DNA of 64,000 bases, taken from assembly GCA_944324225.1 (NCBI GenBank), contig CALUVL010000001.1, positions 1 to 64,000 of the forward strand, in the 5' to 3' direction. The DNA is from Candidatus Gastranaerophilales bacterium (lineage in GTDB: Bacteria; Cyanobacteriota; Vampirovibrionia; Gastranaerophilales; Gastranaerophilaceae). Made by a program: the position numbers and the translations under genes. The notes below the pieces were generated by a model. It ran no database searches. It was not told the origin of the DNA and saw only the letters and a list, made by a program, of their open reading frames with translations. Shown piece after piece: positions 39,542 to 48,144 of this stretch (the first letter of the stretch is position 1; every line of letters begins with the position of its first letter).

Positions 39542-40342
39542 ATGTCAAGAAAACCAATTATTGCAGGAAACTGGAAAATGAATCTTATCCGTTCAGAAGC
39601 TGAAAAAGTTTTTGAAGGAATCAAAGAATTCGTAAACGACTACACAGCAGTTGAATTGCCGACAATCGTAATTGCTCCGGTATTCACATCAATCAGCGCT
39701 GTAAGAACAGTAAAATGCACATGCGGATGCGGCGGAAACAAAATTTCAATCGCCGGACAAAACTGTCACTGGGAAAATTCCGGTGCTTACACAGGCGAAA
39801 TTTCTGTTGAAATGCTTAAAGATGCAGGATGTGATTATGTAATTATCGGTCACTCAGAAAGAAGACAGTATTTTGCAGAAACTGACGAAATGATTAACAA
39901 AAAAGCAAAAGCTATCCTTGCAGGCGGCTTGATTCCGATTATCTGCTGCGGCGAAACTCTTGAACAAAGAGAAGCAGGCATTACTGACAAATGGATTGCT
40001 GGCCAGATTAAAGCAGCATTAGACGGTATTTCATCAGAAGATGTTGCAAAATCAGTAATCGCTTATGAACCTATCTGGGCTATCGGAACAGGTAAAACCT
40101 GCGATTCTGACGAAGCTAACAGAGTTATTGCTATGATTAGAGGAGTTGTTAAAGAAGTTGCAGGTGCTGAAGCTGCTGATTCTATCAGAATTCTCTACGG
40201 CGGTTCTGTTAAACCTTCTACAATAGCAGAACAAATGTCTAAATCAGATATCGACGGCGCTCTTGTTGGTGGAGCTTCTTTGAAAGCTGAAAGCTTCAAC
40301 GAAATCATTGCTAATACGATGAAAGTTGCTGCTAAAGTTTAG
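39542..40342 (+). CDS. tpiA: Triosephosphate isomerase
   Basis: TpiA interconverts dihydroxyacetone phosphate and glyceraldehyde 3-phosphate. The 266-residue protein has the substrate Lys in AGNWKMN, the catalytic His in IIGHSERR, the catalytic Glu in AYEPIWAIGTG, and the phosphate loop LYGGSV...GALVGGASL. A short insert near residues 57-67 reads VKCTCGCGGNK and contains three cysteines (59, 61, 63), not usual in the family. It has its own promoter and terminator. Confidence 0.97.
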   Translation: MSRKPIIAGNWKMNLIRSEAEKVFEGIKEFVNDYTAVELPTIVIAPVFTSISAVRTVKCTCGCGGNKISIAGQNCHWENSGAYTGEISVEMLKDAGCDYVIIGHSERRQYFAETDEMINKKAKAILAGGLIPIICCGETLEQREAGITDKWIAGQIKAALDGISSEDVAKSVIAYEPIWAIGTGKTCDSDEANRVIAMIRGVVKEVAGAEAADSIRILYGGSVKPSTIAEQMSKSDIDGALVGGASLKAESFNEIIANTMKVAAKV

Positions 40343-40368
40343 TTTTTTACAGAAACAAATATATAATT

Positions 40369-40397
40369 AAAGAGGCCATATTTTCGGCCTCTTTTTT
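40369..40397 (+). terminator. Terminator of tpiA
   Basis: AAAGAGGCC / GGCCTCTTT stem with an 8-nt loop, followed by TTT. Confidence 0.88.
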
Positions 40398-40454
40398 AAT
40401 TCTTTTCGCAATTAGCCCTTGACGTACACAATAGTCATTGTTAGTCTATTATAA

Positions 40455-40844
40455 AAGATCCTTCGGCTGGCGCCTCAGGATGACGTAGGAACTTTTCTGT
40501 CATTCTGAGCGAAGCGAAGAATCCATTTAGATTTTCTTTGAATCCTTTGGTTGGTGCCTCAGCATGACAGGTTTAAGAATCGGATGGATTGCTGCGTCTT
40601 TGGCGCGTAATGACTGAAATAATTCCCTCCCCGACTTGGGATGGTTGTGGGGTGAGTGGTAGGCTTGTAAGTTGTGCTGAAAGCCCAACCAGCATTTTTA
40701 TTAAGCCCAAAAAACTGTGGCATTTTTCTCTCCGAATGATGGAAAAACAACTAAAAATCAGAATTCTTTTGGACAAAGCACCAAAAATGACCGTTAGGCA
40801 AAAATCCCATAACTATGAATAATTAGATTTTAAATACTGTCGGA
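40455..40844. repeat. Intergenic repeat remnants, no supported gene
   Basis: The 500-bp gap between tpiA and the decarboxylase contains GATCCTTCGGCTGGCGCCTCAG (inverse of a block near 22220), GTCATTCTGAGCGAAGCGAAG and a C-rich CTCCCCGACTTGGGA stretch. A 77-codon plus-strand frame at 40589 and two opposing frames have no SD and are built from these repeats, so I do not call them genes. Confidence 0.55.
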
Positions 40845-42287
40845 TTACTTAATAACTTCAATATATTCATAATCCTGAAGATATGGAAGATGTTCTTCGG
40901 TTATGAGTTCGCCGGGGAGAAGAATTGCAATTCCGGGAGGGCATTCTGCGATTACTTCCGCCGCAATTCTGCCGATTGCCTGAGTTTTCGGAATTCGTTC
41001 TTTCGGCGCATAAAAGCTGTCCTGAAGACTCATTTTGATAATTGGTGTCAGCATCGGCATGTGTTTTTTCTTTTCCAGATAGCAGATGTCCGAGTAGTTT
41101 GTTTTGTCGATTTTGTAGAGGCAGTCAACAAGATATTTTATGTCGTTTCTTGAGTTGCCGATATTTGAAAGCACCAGAAGTCCTGCGTCTGAAGCGCTTT
41201 CAACCTCTATGTTAAAATCTATTTCCAAGATGGATTCAAGACGCTTGCCTGAAAGTCCGTCAGCTTTGATGAATACCTTTGTAATATCAGTCATATAGCC
41301 AAAATCAGGCTTAAGATGATGGATATGTTCCATATTATCAATTTCACGTCTTAAGAATTTTGCGTTTTCAACAGCACGGCTCAACTGTTTTCGGCCTCTG
41401 GGACTGTCGAGATTTGCACGTGCAGCGTCAAGGCTTGCAAGAAGCATTATGGAAGGGCTTGTTGTATGAAGAAGTTTCAAAGCTTTTTCAACCGCATCAA
41501 CATCAAGCATAGAGTTTTCAGCTATATGGAGCATTGAACTCTGACTCATGGAACCGCCTGTTTTGTGTAATGAATGAACAACCGCATCAGCACCGAGTTT
41601 GAGGGCAGATGTTGGAAGGTGTTTGTTAAAGTTCCACAGGCATGCGTGTGCTTCGTCCACAATCAGCGGAACATTGTATCTTTTGCAGACTGCTGAAATC
41701 GATTTGATATCAGACACAACCCCTTCATAAGTCGGGTTTGTAATCCATACCATTGAAATATCGTTATTGCGTCTGAGTTGTTCTTCAACGCTTTCAGGTG
41801 TAACGTTGCCCCAGATTCCCCATTCTTCAAACCTTTCGGGTATAAGCCAGACAGGTTCGGCACCTGAGATAATCATACCTGTCAAGACCGAACGGTGGCA
41901 GTTTCTGTTTGTGAGAATTCTCTGGCCTTTTTTAGTTAAACCCATTGCAAGAGCAAGGTTTCCTGCGGTTGACCCGTTGAGAAGGAAGAAAGTTCTTTTT
42001 GCGCCAAACGCCTGAGCTGCCAACTCTTGAGCTTCTTTAATCGGGCCTGTCGCAGGGTGAAGTGTGCCAAGACCGTCAAATTCATCAGTTGTATCAAGCG
42101 CAAGCGCTTTTTTGCCGACAAGTTTGCGAAAATCAGGCAGTGTTCCGCTTCCTTTGGTATGTCCAGGAATATGAAACTGGTAAGTGGGGTTTTCATAAGC
42201 TCGTTTAAGAGCTTCTACAATCGGGGCTTTTATTTTGACCGCTTCTTTAGCCCTGGCCGGGTTTTTAATTTTTGTTACATCTGTCAT
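40845..42287 (-). CDS. Orn/Lys/Arg decarboxylase family protein (PLP-dependent)
   Basis: The 480-residue protein is a fold-type I PLP enzyme of the short Orn/Lys/Arg decarboxylase class without the N-terminal wing domain. Visible motifs are FHIPGHTKGSG (about residue 40), LNGSTAGN, WITNPTYEGVV, VDEAHACLWNF and the Schiff-base Lys in VHSLHKTGGSMSQSS. It probably decarboxylates arginine or lysine to agmatine or cadaverine (polyamine synthesis); the substrate is undecided. I place the start at ATG 42287, which has TATATT 6 nt upstream; the frame extends 12 more residues to 42323 with no supporting signal. Confidence 0.92.
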   Translation of the reverse strand: MTDVTKIKNPARAKEAVKIKAPIVEALKRAYENPTYQFHIPGHTKGSGTLPDFRKLVGKKALALDTTDEFDGLGTLHPATGPIKEAQELAAQAFGAKRTFFLLNGSTAGNLALAMGLTKKGQRILTNRNCHRSVLTGMIISGAEPVWLIPERFEEWGIWGNVTPESVEEQLRRNNDISMVWITNPTYEGVVSDIKSISAVCKRYNVPLIVDEAHACLWNFNKHLPTSALKLGADAVVHSLHKTGGSMSQSSMLHIAENSMLDVDAVEKALKLLHTTSPSIMLLASLDAARANLDSPRGRKQLSRAVENAKFLRREIDNMEHIHHLKPDFGYMTDITKVFIKADGLSGKRLESILEIDFNIEVESASDAGLLVLSNIGNSRNDIKYLVDCLYKIDKTNYSDICYLEKKKHMPMLTPIIKMSLQDSFYAPKERIPKTQAIGRIAAEVIAECPPGIAILLPGELITEEHLPYLQDYEYIEVIK

Positions 42288-42293
42288 AACTAC

Positions 42294-42299
42294 AATATA
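42294..42299 (-). promoter_or_regulatory. -10 element 6 nt before the decarboxylase gene (leaderless type)
   Basis: The minus strand reads TATATT, then GTAGTT, then ATG, with no SD. Confidence 0.45.
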
Positions 42300-42335
42300 C
42301 AATAAAAAAATCATGAATTTCAATATGTTTTATGA

Positions 42336-42341
42336 TATAAT
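42336..42341 (+). promoter_or_regulatory. -10 element 8 nt before the porin-like gene
   Basis: TATAAT, then TAATATTT, then GTG at 42350, with no SD. The spacing is slightly longer than in the 6-nt set. Confidence 0.35.
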
Positions 42342-42349
42342 TAATATTT

Positions 42350-43678
42350 GTGAACAGAATTTTACGAATAGCTTTGATAATACTGTGTTTTTCGGCATTT
42401 AACTGCCTTCCAGCATCTGCCAGGACTTCCTCAAAAGTCAAAAAAGAAGATGTAATAATTCTTGACGTAACAAAAAATGAAACAATTTCTTCTGACGAAA
42501 ACAAAGAAAAGAGCAAGCATTCAAGCAGTTTAATGGATAAAATTAAAAATTATGACGCCGGAGATGTTGAAAATGATACAGTGAATGACAACGTAGACGT
42601 TGAGTTTTCAATTTTTGATAATCTTATTGACAAAGATAAAGATGCAGATCATCCTTTTAAAATAGAAGAAGAATCTTTATTCGGGCGTATTTACAACAAA
42701 AAGCTTGAGCGAACTTCAATCCCGTCGTATCTGTTGCAGGATGAATTGACTTTCAGATATAAAAAGGGACCTGTGGATAAAGTACAATTTTACGGTGCAT
42801 TTCAGGGAAATTTTAATTCTTTGTTTGCGGGAAGTGATTATGATACAACTTATGACCTGAATATTTTTGAGGCCGGTGTTGTCGGAAGTCTGAAAAAGGT
42901 GAATACTGATTTCAAATTGCAGATGAATTTTAAGCCGGTCGAGGGCGTAAATTTTTTTCAAGGGTTCATAACGGATGCGTATTTGATGAATCTTTCAATT
43001 CCTCATCATAAAATAATTGTCGGAAACTCCAGAAATCAGGTCGGAGTTGATGGAGGTGCAAGCTCATATACCCTTCCTTTTGCAATGCGCTCCCAGATTG
43101 CAAGGAATTTCGGCAACACAAGGGCTCTCGGTGTTCGTGTTGTAGGGGATTATTCTCTTGTTGACTACAGTTTGGCATTGAACAGTTCTGACAGGTTTTT
43201 TCAGGAGTTTTTCCCCGGAGCCGAATTTACAGGCTGGGTAAACTTTAAGCCTCTTGGCAGAACCGGCGGTAAATACGGGCATCTTGTTCTGGGGACGGGG
43301 TTGAATGCAGGGCATAGAAATGAAAATTATACTGTAGGCGGTGCTTATGTCGGATATTCATACAAAAAATTTGCGGCAAATGCTGAGTATTCAATAGCGG
43401 ACGGATATAATGGGCGTAATTTCAGTACAAATAAAGCAACAGGTTTTTATACAACCGTTTCTTACCGTCTTACTCAGAAACTACATGTTCTGGCACGTTT
43501 TGATCAGTTTGATCCGAACCGTGACATAAGTGGAGATTTGAGAAGAGAATATACCGCGGGTTTAAATTATTTTATAAAAGGTCAGGCTCTGCGTCTTATT
43601 TTAAATTATGTTTTCTGTGACAATGAAAATGAAGAAGACAGCCATAGAATTATTATGGGTACACAGATATTATTATAA
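42350..43678 (+). CDS. Predicted outer-membrane beta-barrel (porin-like) protein
   Basis: The 442-residue protein starts with GTG and a signal peptide (NRILRIALIILCFSAFNCLPASA). A charged, disordered linker (about 30-115) is followed by alternating polar/hydrophobic beta strands with aromatic girdles (for example KVQFYGAFQGNFNSLF, ALGVRVVGDYSLVDYSLAL, HLVLGTGLNAGHRNENYTVGGAYVGYSYKKF). The last strand ends in Leu (MGTQILL), not the usual Phe. It could be a phosphate/polyphosphate- or general-type porin; substrate not inferable. No S-layer homology domain of cyanobacterial OprB type is present. Confidence 0.75.
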   Translation: MNRILRIALIILCFSAFNCLPASARTSSKVKKEDVIILDVTKNETISSDENKEKSKHSSSLMDKIKNYDAGDVENDTVNDNVDVEFSIFDNLIDKDKDADHPFKIEEESLFGRIYNKKLERTSIPSYLLQDELTFRYKKGPVDKVQFYGAFQGNFNSLFAGSDYDTTYDLNIFEAGVVGSLKKVNTDFKLQMNFKPVEGVNFFQGFITDAYLMNLSIPHHKIIVGNSRNQVGVDGGASSYTLPFAMRSQIARNFGNTRALGVRVVGDYSLVDYSLALNSSDRFFQEFFPGAEFTGWVNFKPLGRTGGKYGHLVLGTGLNAGHRNENYTVGGAYVGYSYKKFAANAEYSIADGYNGRNFSTNKATGFYTTVSYRLTQKLHVLARFDQFDPNRDISGDLRREYTAGLNYFIKGQALRLILNYVFCDNENEEDSHRIIMGTQILL

Positions 43679-43820
43679 AATACAAAAAGACATTAAGAAA
43701 AATCATGTAAATCGTCACTGTCATGTTGCATAAATTTGAAAAATACGGTATAATCTGAAAAATAAGAAGAATTTAGCAACAGATTTTTCTTAAAAAGTAC
43801 TAAATCAGGAGATTACAACA

Positions 43821-44096
43821 ATGTACCAAGACGAAAAATTAGTATGTGAAGATTGCGGAGCAGAATTTATCTTCACAGCAGGCGAACAGGAATTTTATGC
43901 TGAAAAAGGGCTTGTCAACAAGCCGAAAAGATGCCCTGATTGCCGTAAAGCCCGCAGACAGCACAACAGAAGATCAAGAAAAATGTATGATGCGGTTTGT
44001 TCAAAATGCGGAGCGCAAACTCAGGTTCCTTTTAAGCCGATTCCCGGTAAAGAAGTCTATTGCAAAGATTGTTTTTCAACTCTAAAAGCTGAATAG
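43821..44096 (+). CDS. Zinc-ribbon protein with two treble CxxC pairs
   Basis: The 91-residue protein has four CxxC knuckles: CEDC (residues 9-12), CPDC (about 38-41), CSKC (about 60-63) and CKDC (about 77-80), forming two zinc ribbons linked by a basic stretch (RKARRQHNRRSRK). The sequence LVCEDCGAEFIFTAGEQEFY and VPFKPIPGKEVYCKDCF are typical of a widespread family of small zinc-ribbon proteins of unknown function, probably nucleic-acid-binding. It has an AGGAG SD and a terminator directly after it. Confidence 0.85.
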   Translation: MYQDEKLVCEDCGAEFIFTAGEQEFYAEKGLVNKPKRCPDCRKARRQHNRRSRKMYDAVCSKCGAQTQVPFKPIPGKEVYCKDCFSTLKAE

Positions 44097-44123
44097 AATT
44101 TTATATATAGATTTTAATAATTT

Positions 44124-44160
44124 AATAGGGCAAAACCATTTTATGTGTTTTGCCCTATTT
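44124..44160 (+). terminator. Terminator of the zinc-ribbon gene
   Basis: AATAGGGCAAAAC / GTTTTGCCCTATT, a perfect 13-bp stem followed by TTAG. It lies between convergent genes and may act both ways. Confidence 0.82.
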
Positions 44161-44180
44161 TAGTTTTATTATAAGAAAAA

Positions 44181-44489
44181 CTAAGCCCCGATACAGCTGT
44201 TTAAATATTCTATAGTACTGATTTTTTCGTCATAGAGATATTTAATAAAGTTTAAATATGCTGCATCATAAGACGTTATGACAAGGTTTATTTCAAACCC
44301 GTCGGTGCAGAATGGTTCGTAATCATATACAACATAGCTGTTATATTTGCTTTTCCATTCTTTTCTTTCTACATGACTGTTGTTTTCCTCGACTATGTCT
44401 TCTAGCCAGGCAACAATATCTTTATTTACATTTTTCATTTCCATTCGATTGTATCTTGCACAATCATGACAATTATTTCCCATCAGCAT
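44181..44489 (-). CDS. Hypothetical 102-residue acidic protein
   Basis: It is not recognised. The N-terminus MLMGNNCHDCARYNR has a C-x2-C pair. The remainder is acidic and aromatic (YVVYDYEPFCTDGFEINLVITSYDAAYLNF). ATG 44489 is preceded by AAGGAG. It is divergent from the ZorA-like gene with about 180 nt between starts. Confidence 0.6.
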   Translation of the reverse strand: MLMGNNCHDCARYNRMEMKNVNKDIVAWLEDIVEENNSHVERKEWKSKYNSYVVYDYEPFCTDGFEINLVITSYDAAYLNFIKYLYDEKISTIEYLNSCIGA

Positions 44490-44615
44490 AAAAATTACTC
44501 CTTGTCTAAGGCAGATTTCTTATATTGAAATTGTAAATGTTTTTTTTACTTAAATAATCCCCTGCAGGTATAAGTCAATATAGTAGGTTTTGCTAATATT
44601 ACAAACTTTAACATT

Positions 44616-44644
44616 TTGCCTATTTACAGCTCTTATGCTATAAT
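44616..44644 (+). promoter_or_regulatory. Promoter of the ZorA/ZorB-like operon
   Basis: TTGCCT (44616-44621), 17 nt, extended TGC-TATAAT (44639-44644), the clearest promoter in the window. The leader of about 18 nt carries GGAGAGAG. Confidence 0.7.
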
Positions 44645-44668
44645 TCTGCCAGAATGGAGAGAGCTTAA

Positions 44669-45574
44669 ATGAATTTAGCGCATATATTTACCGATATTCC
44701 TATTTTGATTGTATTGTCAACTTTTGTTTTATCTATAATTTTTTGTTTAAACAGATACCTTTTTGTAAATAAAAATTTGCGCAACTTTCAGAAATTTTTG
44801 GCTAATTTTAAAAAGACGGATCTTAACTTCCGCTTTAAAGAAATTGATGAATGGATGTCAATGAATCCTTATGTTTCTGGAGCTTGGATGGAGTTTAAAA
44901 ACACTCTTGTTTTCTCGGAATCCGTAGCCTTAAGAGGTCAAAACAATAACCTTACTTACAAAGAAGTTTCTACAACGGTGCAAAATATTCAAACAACAGT
45001 TGATCCATTATATTTCTTTAATGAAGAAACTTTAATTACATCAAAATTCAATTTTAAATTTCTTCAGACTGTGCCGACAATCCTTACTGGTTGCGGTCCG
45101 TTGTTTACATTTTTGAATATCGCAATAGCATTCGGTAAAATTGACTTTTCATCTCAGGAAAAAACAATATCTTCAGTTGCCAACTTGATGACATCAATGC
45201 AGGTTGCTGCTCTTGTATCAGTATTTGCGGTAGGATCTTCTCTTTTGTTTTTGATTATTGAAAAAGTTACTTACAACAATATTTGCAAAAGATATCTTTT
45301 TAAATGTCAGGATTTGATTTCCAAACTATTTGATAATGTATCATCAGAAAAATTCTTATTTGAACTTCTTCGTGAAACAAAAATCCAGAATAATAATCTC
45401 CAGCATTTGATTGCGGGAATGCCGGATCACTTTAAGGTAGCATTGAATTCAGGTATTGCCGCAAATCTTGTACCGTATTTGGAAAACCTTATTTTTGGTA
45501 TAAACCTTCTGAATAAGCAAATGAAAGAATCCGTTAAAAAAAGTGGCGGTGATGAAGTGGACGAGCTGTTTTAG
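44669..45574 (+). CDS. MotA/ExbB-superfamily membrane protein (ZorA-like)
   Basis: The 301-residue protein has an N-terminal transmembrane helix (about 9-31), a cytoplasmic helical region, then a pair of helices with the proton-channel pattern TVPTILTGCGPLFTFLNIAIAF (about 135-155) and LMTSMQVAALVSVFAVGSSLLFLIIEK (about 174-200), and a C-terminal helical tail. This layout, with PTILTG-C-G in the third helix, matches ZorA-type relatives of MotA/TolQ. It should form an ion-driven stator with the next protein. ZorA's very long tail is absent, and zorC, zorD and zorE do not follow. Confidence 0.75.
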   Translation: MNLAHIFTDIPILIVLSTFVLSIIFCLNRYLFVNKNLRNFQKFLANFKKTDLNFRFKEIDEWMSMNPYVSGAWMEFKNTLVFSESVALRGQNNNLTYKEVSTTVQNIQTTVDPLYFFNEETLITSKFNFKFLQTVPTILTGCGPLFTFLNIAIAFGKIDFSSQEKTISSVANLMTSMQVAALVSVFAVGSSLLFLIIEKVTYNNICKRYLFKCQDLISKLFDNVSSEKFLFELLRETKIQNNNLQHLIAGMPDHFKVALNSGIAANLVPYLENLIFGINLLNKQMKESVKKSGGDEVDELF

Positions 45575-45589
45575 GAAGGGGATTAGCAG

Positions 45590-46291
45590 ATGGCGATTTC
45601 GGGCAAAAAATCAGTACAGGAAGAAGCTGCAGATAATATTTTTTGGACCACTATGGCTGACTTGATGCTTGGTCTGGCAATTATCTTTATGACTTTATTT
45701 GTGTTTGCAATGACAGGGTTTACGCAGGAAACGATCAAGCTTCAGGAAAGCCAGATGAAGGCAACCGAAGAACTTGCTGCCAAGCTTAAAGAAGCAAAAA
45801 TTGACGCTGAAATCGATAGATTGACAGGTAATGTTAAAATTTCAAACCTTGAACTTTTTGAATTGAACAGTTATACTCTTTCAGATAAAGGTAAAGCTTA
45901 TCTTGATAAATTTATACCCATTTATCTTGATACAATTTATTCAAAAGAAATTTTGCGTGACAACATTGCGGATATTGTAATTCAGGGGCATACCGATTCA
46001 CAGTCCTTTGCTGGTCTTAAGACAAAAGATGAGCAGTATGCCAAGAATATGGAATTGAGTTTGTTGAGAGCTAATTCCGTTGCGCAGTATGCCTTATTAA
46101 AGACAAACTATGACAAAACAAACAGTGAAAAACTTCGCAAAATGCTTGTTGTAGAAGGAAAAAGCTTTTCCGATCCTATTATTGTCGACGGGAAGGAAGA
46201 TTATAATAAAAGCCGTCGTGTAGAGTTGAAATTGAGAGTTAAGGCACGTAATTTTGCACAGGTATTCGGATTGAATTTTGGAAATGATTAA
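45590..46291 (+). CDS. MotB/OmpA-family protein (ZorB-like)
   Basis: The 233-residue protein has one N-terminal transmembrane helix (about 25-43) preceded by FWTTMADLM, in which Asp24 sits where MotB/ZorB keep the proton-binding Asp. A short linker follows, then an OmpA-like peptidoglycan-binding domain with [23 protein letters not shown] and [11 protein letters not shown]. It would anchor the stator to the cell wall. It lies 15 nt after the ZorA-like gene with an AAGGGG SD, and its end overlaps the UPF0210 gene by 8 nt. Confidence 0.82.
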   Translation: MAISGKKSVQEEAADNIFWTTMADLMLGLAIIFMTLFVFAMTGFTQETIKLQESQMKATEELAAKLKEAKIDAEIDRLTGNVKISNLELFELNSYTLSDKGKAYLDKFIPIYLDTIYSKEILRDNIADIVIQGHTDSQSFAGLKTKDEQYAKNMELSLLRANSVAQYALLKTNYDKTNSEKLRKMLVVEGKSFSDPIIVDGKEDYNKSRRVELKLRVKARNFAQVFGLNFGND

Positions 46292-47645
46292 CGAAAATTA
46301 TATATTGGAAACAATAAATATGATAAAGCTTTACAACCTTGATATAAGGACAGTAACGCTTGCTTTAAGTTTAAGAGATTGTATAGATTCTGAAATTGAA
46401 AGAGTTTGTGAAAATATCTATAACAAGATTAAAAAATACGCTAAAAATCTTGTGGAATATGCGAATGAACTTGAGAATGAATATTCTATACCGATAATAA
46501 ACAAGAGGATTTCTGTGACACCTATATCTTTGATAGGTGAGGCTTGCAAAAATCCTGATTATGTAAGAATTGCACAGATTTTGGATTTGGCGGGAAAAGA
46601 AGTCGGGGTGAATTTTATCGGAGGGTTTTCGGCACTTGTAGAGAAGGGCTGTACAAAAGGCGACAGACTGTTGATAGAAAGTATTCCTGAGGCATTATCA
46701 AAAACGGATTTTTTATGTTCATCTGTAAATCTTGCTTCGTCCAAGGCCGGGATAAACATGGATGCTGTTTTGAAAATGGCAGAAACAATCAAAAAATCTG
46801 CGGAATTAACTAAGGATAAAGATTGTATAGGTGCGGCAAAGCTTGTATGTTTTTGTAATTCACCTGGAGACAACCCGTTCATGGCAGGAGCATTCTGCGG
46901 GTATGGCGAACCTGAATGCGCTTTAAATGTTGGGGTTTCAGGCCCGGGAGTTGTCAGAGCGGCAATAGAAAGTTTGCCCGGGGATGCTGATATGAGCATT
47001 CTTGCTAATAAAATTAAACAAATAGCCTTTAAAATAACAACAACAGGGGAACTTGTCGGCAGAAAACTGGCCAAAAGATTGGAAATTCCTTTTGGCGTAG
47101 TTGATTTGTCGCTCGCCCCAACCCCTGCAATCGGGGACAGTGTTGCAGGCATTTTTCAAGCAATGGGGCTTGAACATGCAGGTGCACACGGTACAACTGC
47201 AGCGCTTGCAATGCTGAATGATGCCGTCAAAAAAGGTGGAATTATGGCAAGTTCACATGTTGGCGGATTATCAGGTGCTTTTATTCCTGTATCAGAGGAT
47301 GCCGGAATGATTGAGGCCGCTTCAAGAGGATGTTTGACATTTGATAAACTTGAGGCAATGACATCAGTTTGTTCTGTCGGACTTGATATGATTGCAATAC
47401 CGGGTGACACTCCTGTTGACACAATTGCAGGTATTATAGCTGATGAAATGGCTATCGGGATGATTAATAAAAAAACAACCGCTGTCAGAATTATTCCGGC
47501 TATCGGAAAATCAATAGGGGATAAAGTAAGTTGGGGCGGATTATTGGGGGAAGCTCCGATTATGAGTGTAAACGGACTTTCATCCACAGCGTTTGTAAGA
47601 CGTGGCGGAAGAATTCCAGCACCTATTCATGCCCTTAATAATTAA
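46284..47645 (+). CDS. UPF0210/DUF711 (PFL family) protein
   Basis: The 453-residue protein matches the DUF711 family, related in fold to glycyl-radical PFL/RNR barrels but without a known reaction. Typical blocks are [64 protein letters not shown] and [17 protein letters not shown] 46284 overlaps the preceding stop (ATGATTAA), so it is translated together with the ZorB-like gene. The small ACT-domain protein (UPF0237) that usually precedes this family is replaced by the ZorAB-like pair. Confidence 0.92.
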   Translation: MINENYILETINMIKLYNLDIRTVTLALSLRDCIDSEIERVCENIYNKIKKYAKNLVEYANELENEYSIPIINKRISVTPISLIGEACKNPDYVRIAQILDLAGKEVGVNFIGGFSALVEKGCTKGDRLLIESIPEALSKTDFLCSSVNLASSKAGINMDAVLKMAETIKKSAELTKDKDCIGAAKLVCFCNSPGDNPFMAGAFCGYGEPECALNVGVSGPGVVRAAIESLPGDADMSILANKIKQIAFKITTTGELVGRKLAKRLEIPFGVVDLSLAPTPAIGDSVAGIFQAMGLEHAGAHGTTAALAMLNDAVKKGGIMASSHVGGLSGAFIPVSEDAGMIEAASRGCLTFDKLEAMTSVCSVGLDMIAIPGDTPVDTIAGIIADEMAIGMINKKTTAVRIIPAIGKSIGDKVSWGGLLGEAPIMSVNGLSSTAFVRRGGRIPAPIHALNN

Positions 47646-47814
47646 TAATACAAGTGAATATTTTTATATATATTGGGAATAATAATGTATATATAGCATA
47701 TTAACAAGAAAGAGATTAAAATGGATAAGTTGTAAAGATGTAAAATTGATATTGAATTAGGACATCAAATATGCTATGATTTTAGTATCAAACGTATGTG
47801 ATTGGATAAGAAAT

Positions 47815-48144
47815 ATGGGTAAAACGTTTAACGAGTTGGCATTAGATTTAAAAGATTATATTGTAGAAAAACATTCAAACTATCGAGGTTTGAAACACAT
47901 GAGTTTGCAAAGATACAATAACCTTACTGTTAGTATGAACACCAGAAGATATTCAAACCCTCATGTAATAATAAAAGTAGGTATTTCTGAAGCAGCATTT
48001 TCTTTCCCGTATGTTAATAAAATAGACGGTGGATTAGGAATGGACGAAAGATATGTTATGCAATGGATTGGTACAGATGTTGTAATTCAGTCTTTGAACG
48101 ATCAATGGAAGACTATTAAACTTGCAGAATTGGATAATGCTTAA
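47815..48144 (+). CDS. Hypothetical 109-residue protein
   Basis: It is not recognised. It is a mixed alpha/beta protein (MGKTFNELALDLKDYIV helix, then basic beta strands YNNLTVSMNTRRYSNPHVIIKVGISE). I prefer ATG 47815 over 47776 because a TATGAT hexamer at 47775-47780 overlaps the upstream ATG and would act as its -10. The end overlaps the uvrC stop by 4 bp (convergent). Confidence 0.6.
   Translation: MGKTFNELALDLKDYIVEKHSNYRGLKHMSLQRYNNLTVSMNTRRYSNPHVIIKVGISEAAFSFPYVNKIDGGLGMDERYVMQWIGTDVVIQSLNDQWKTIKLAELDNA

Noticed and set aside
40573-40822. Overlapping 60-77 codon frames between tpiA and the decarboxylase
   Set aside because: They are composed of dispersed intergenic repeat sequence and have no ribosome binding site.
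44669-47645. A complete Zorya anti-phage system
   Set aside because: Only ZorA- and ZorB-like genes are present; no zorC, zorD, zorE or other known effector is next to them.
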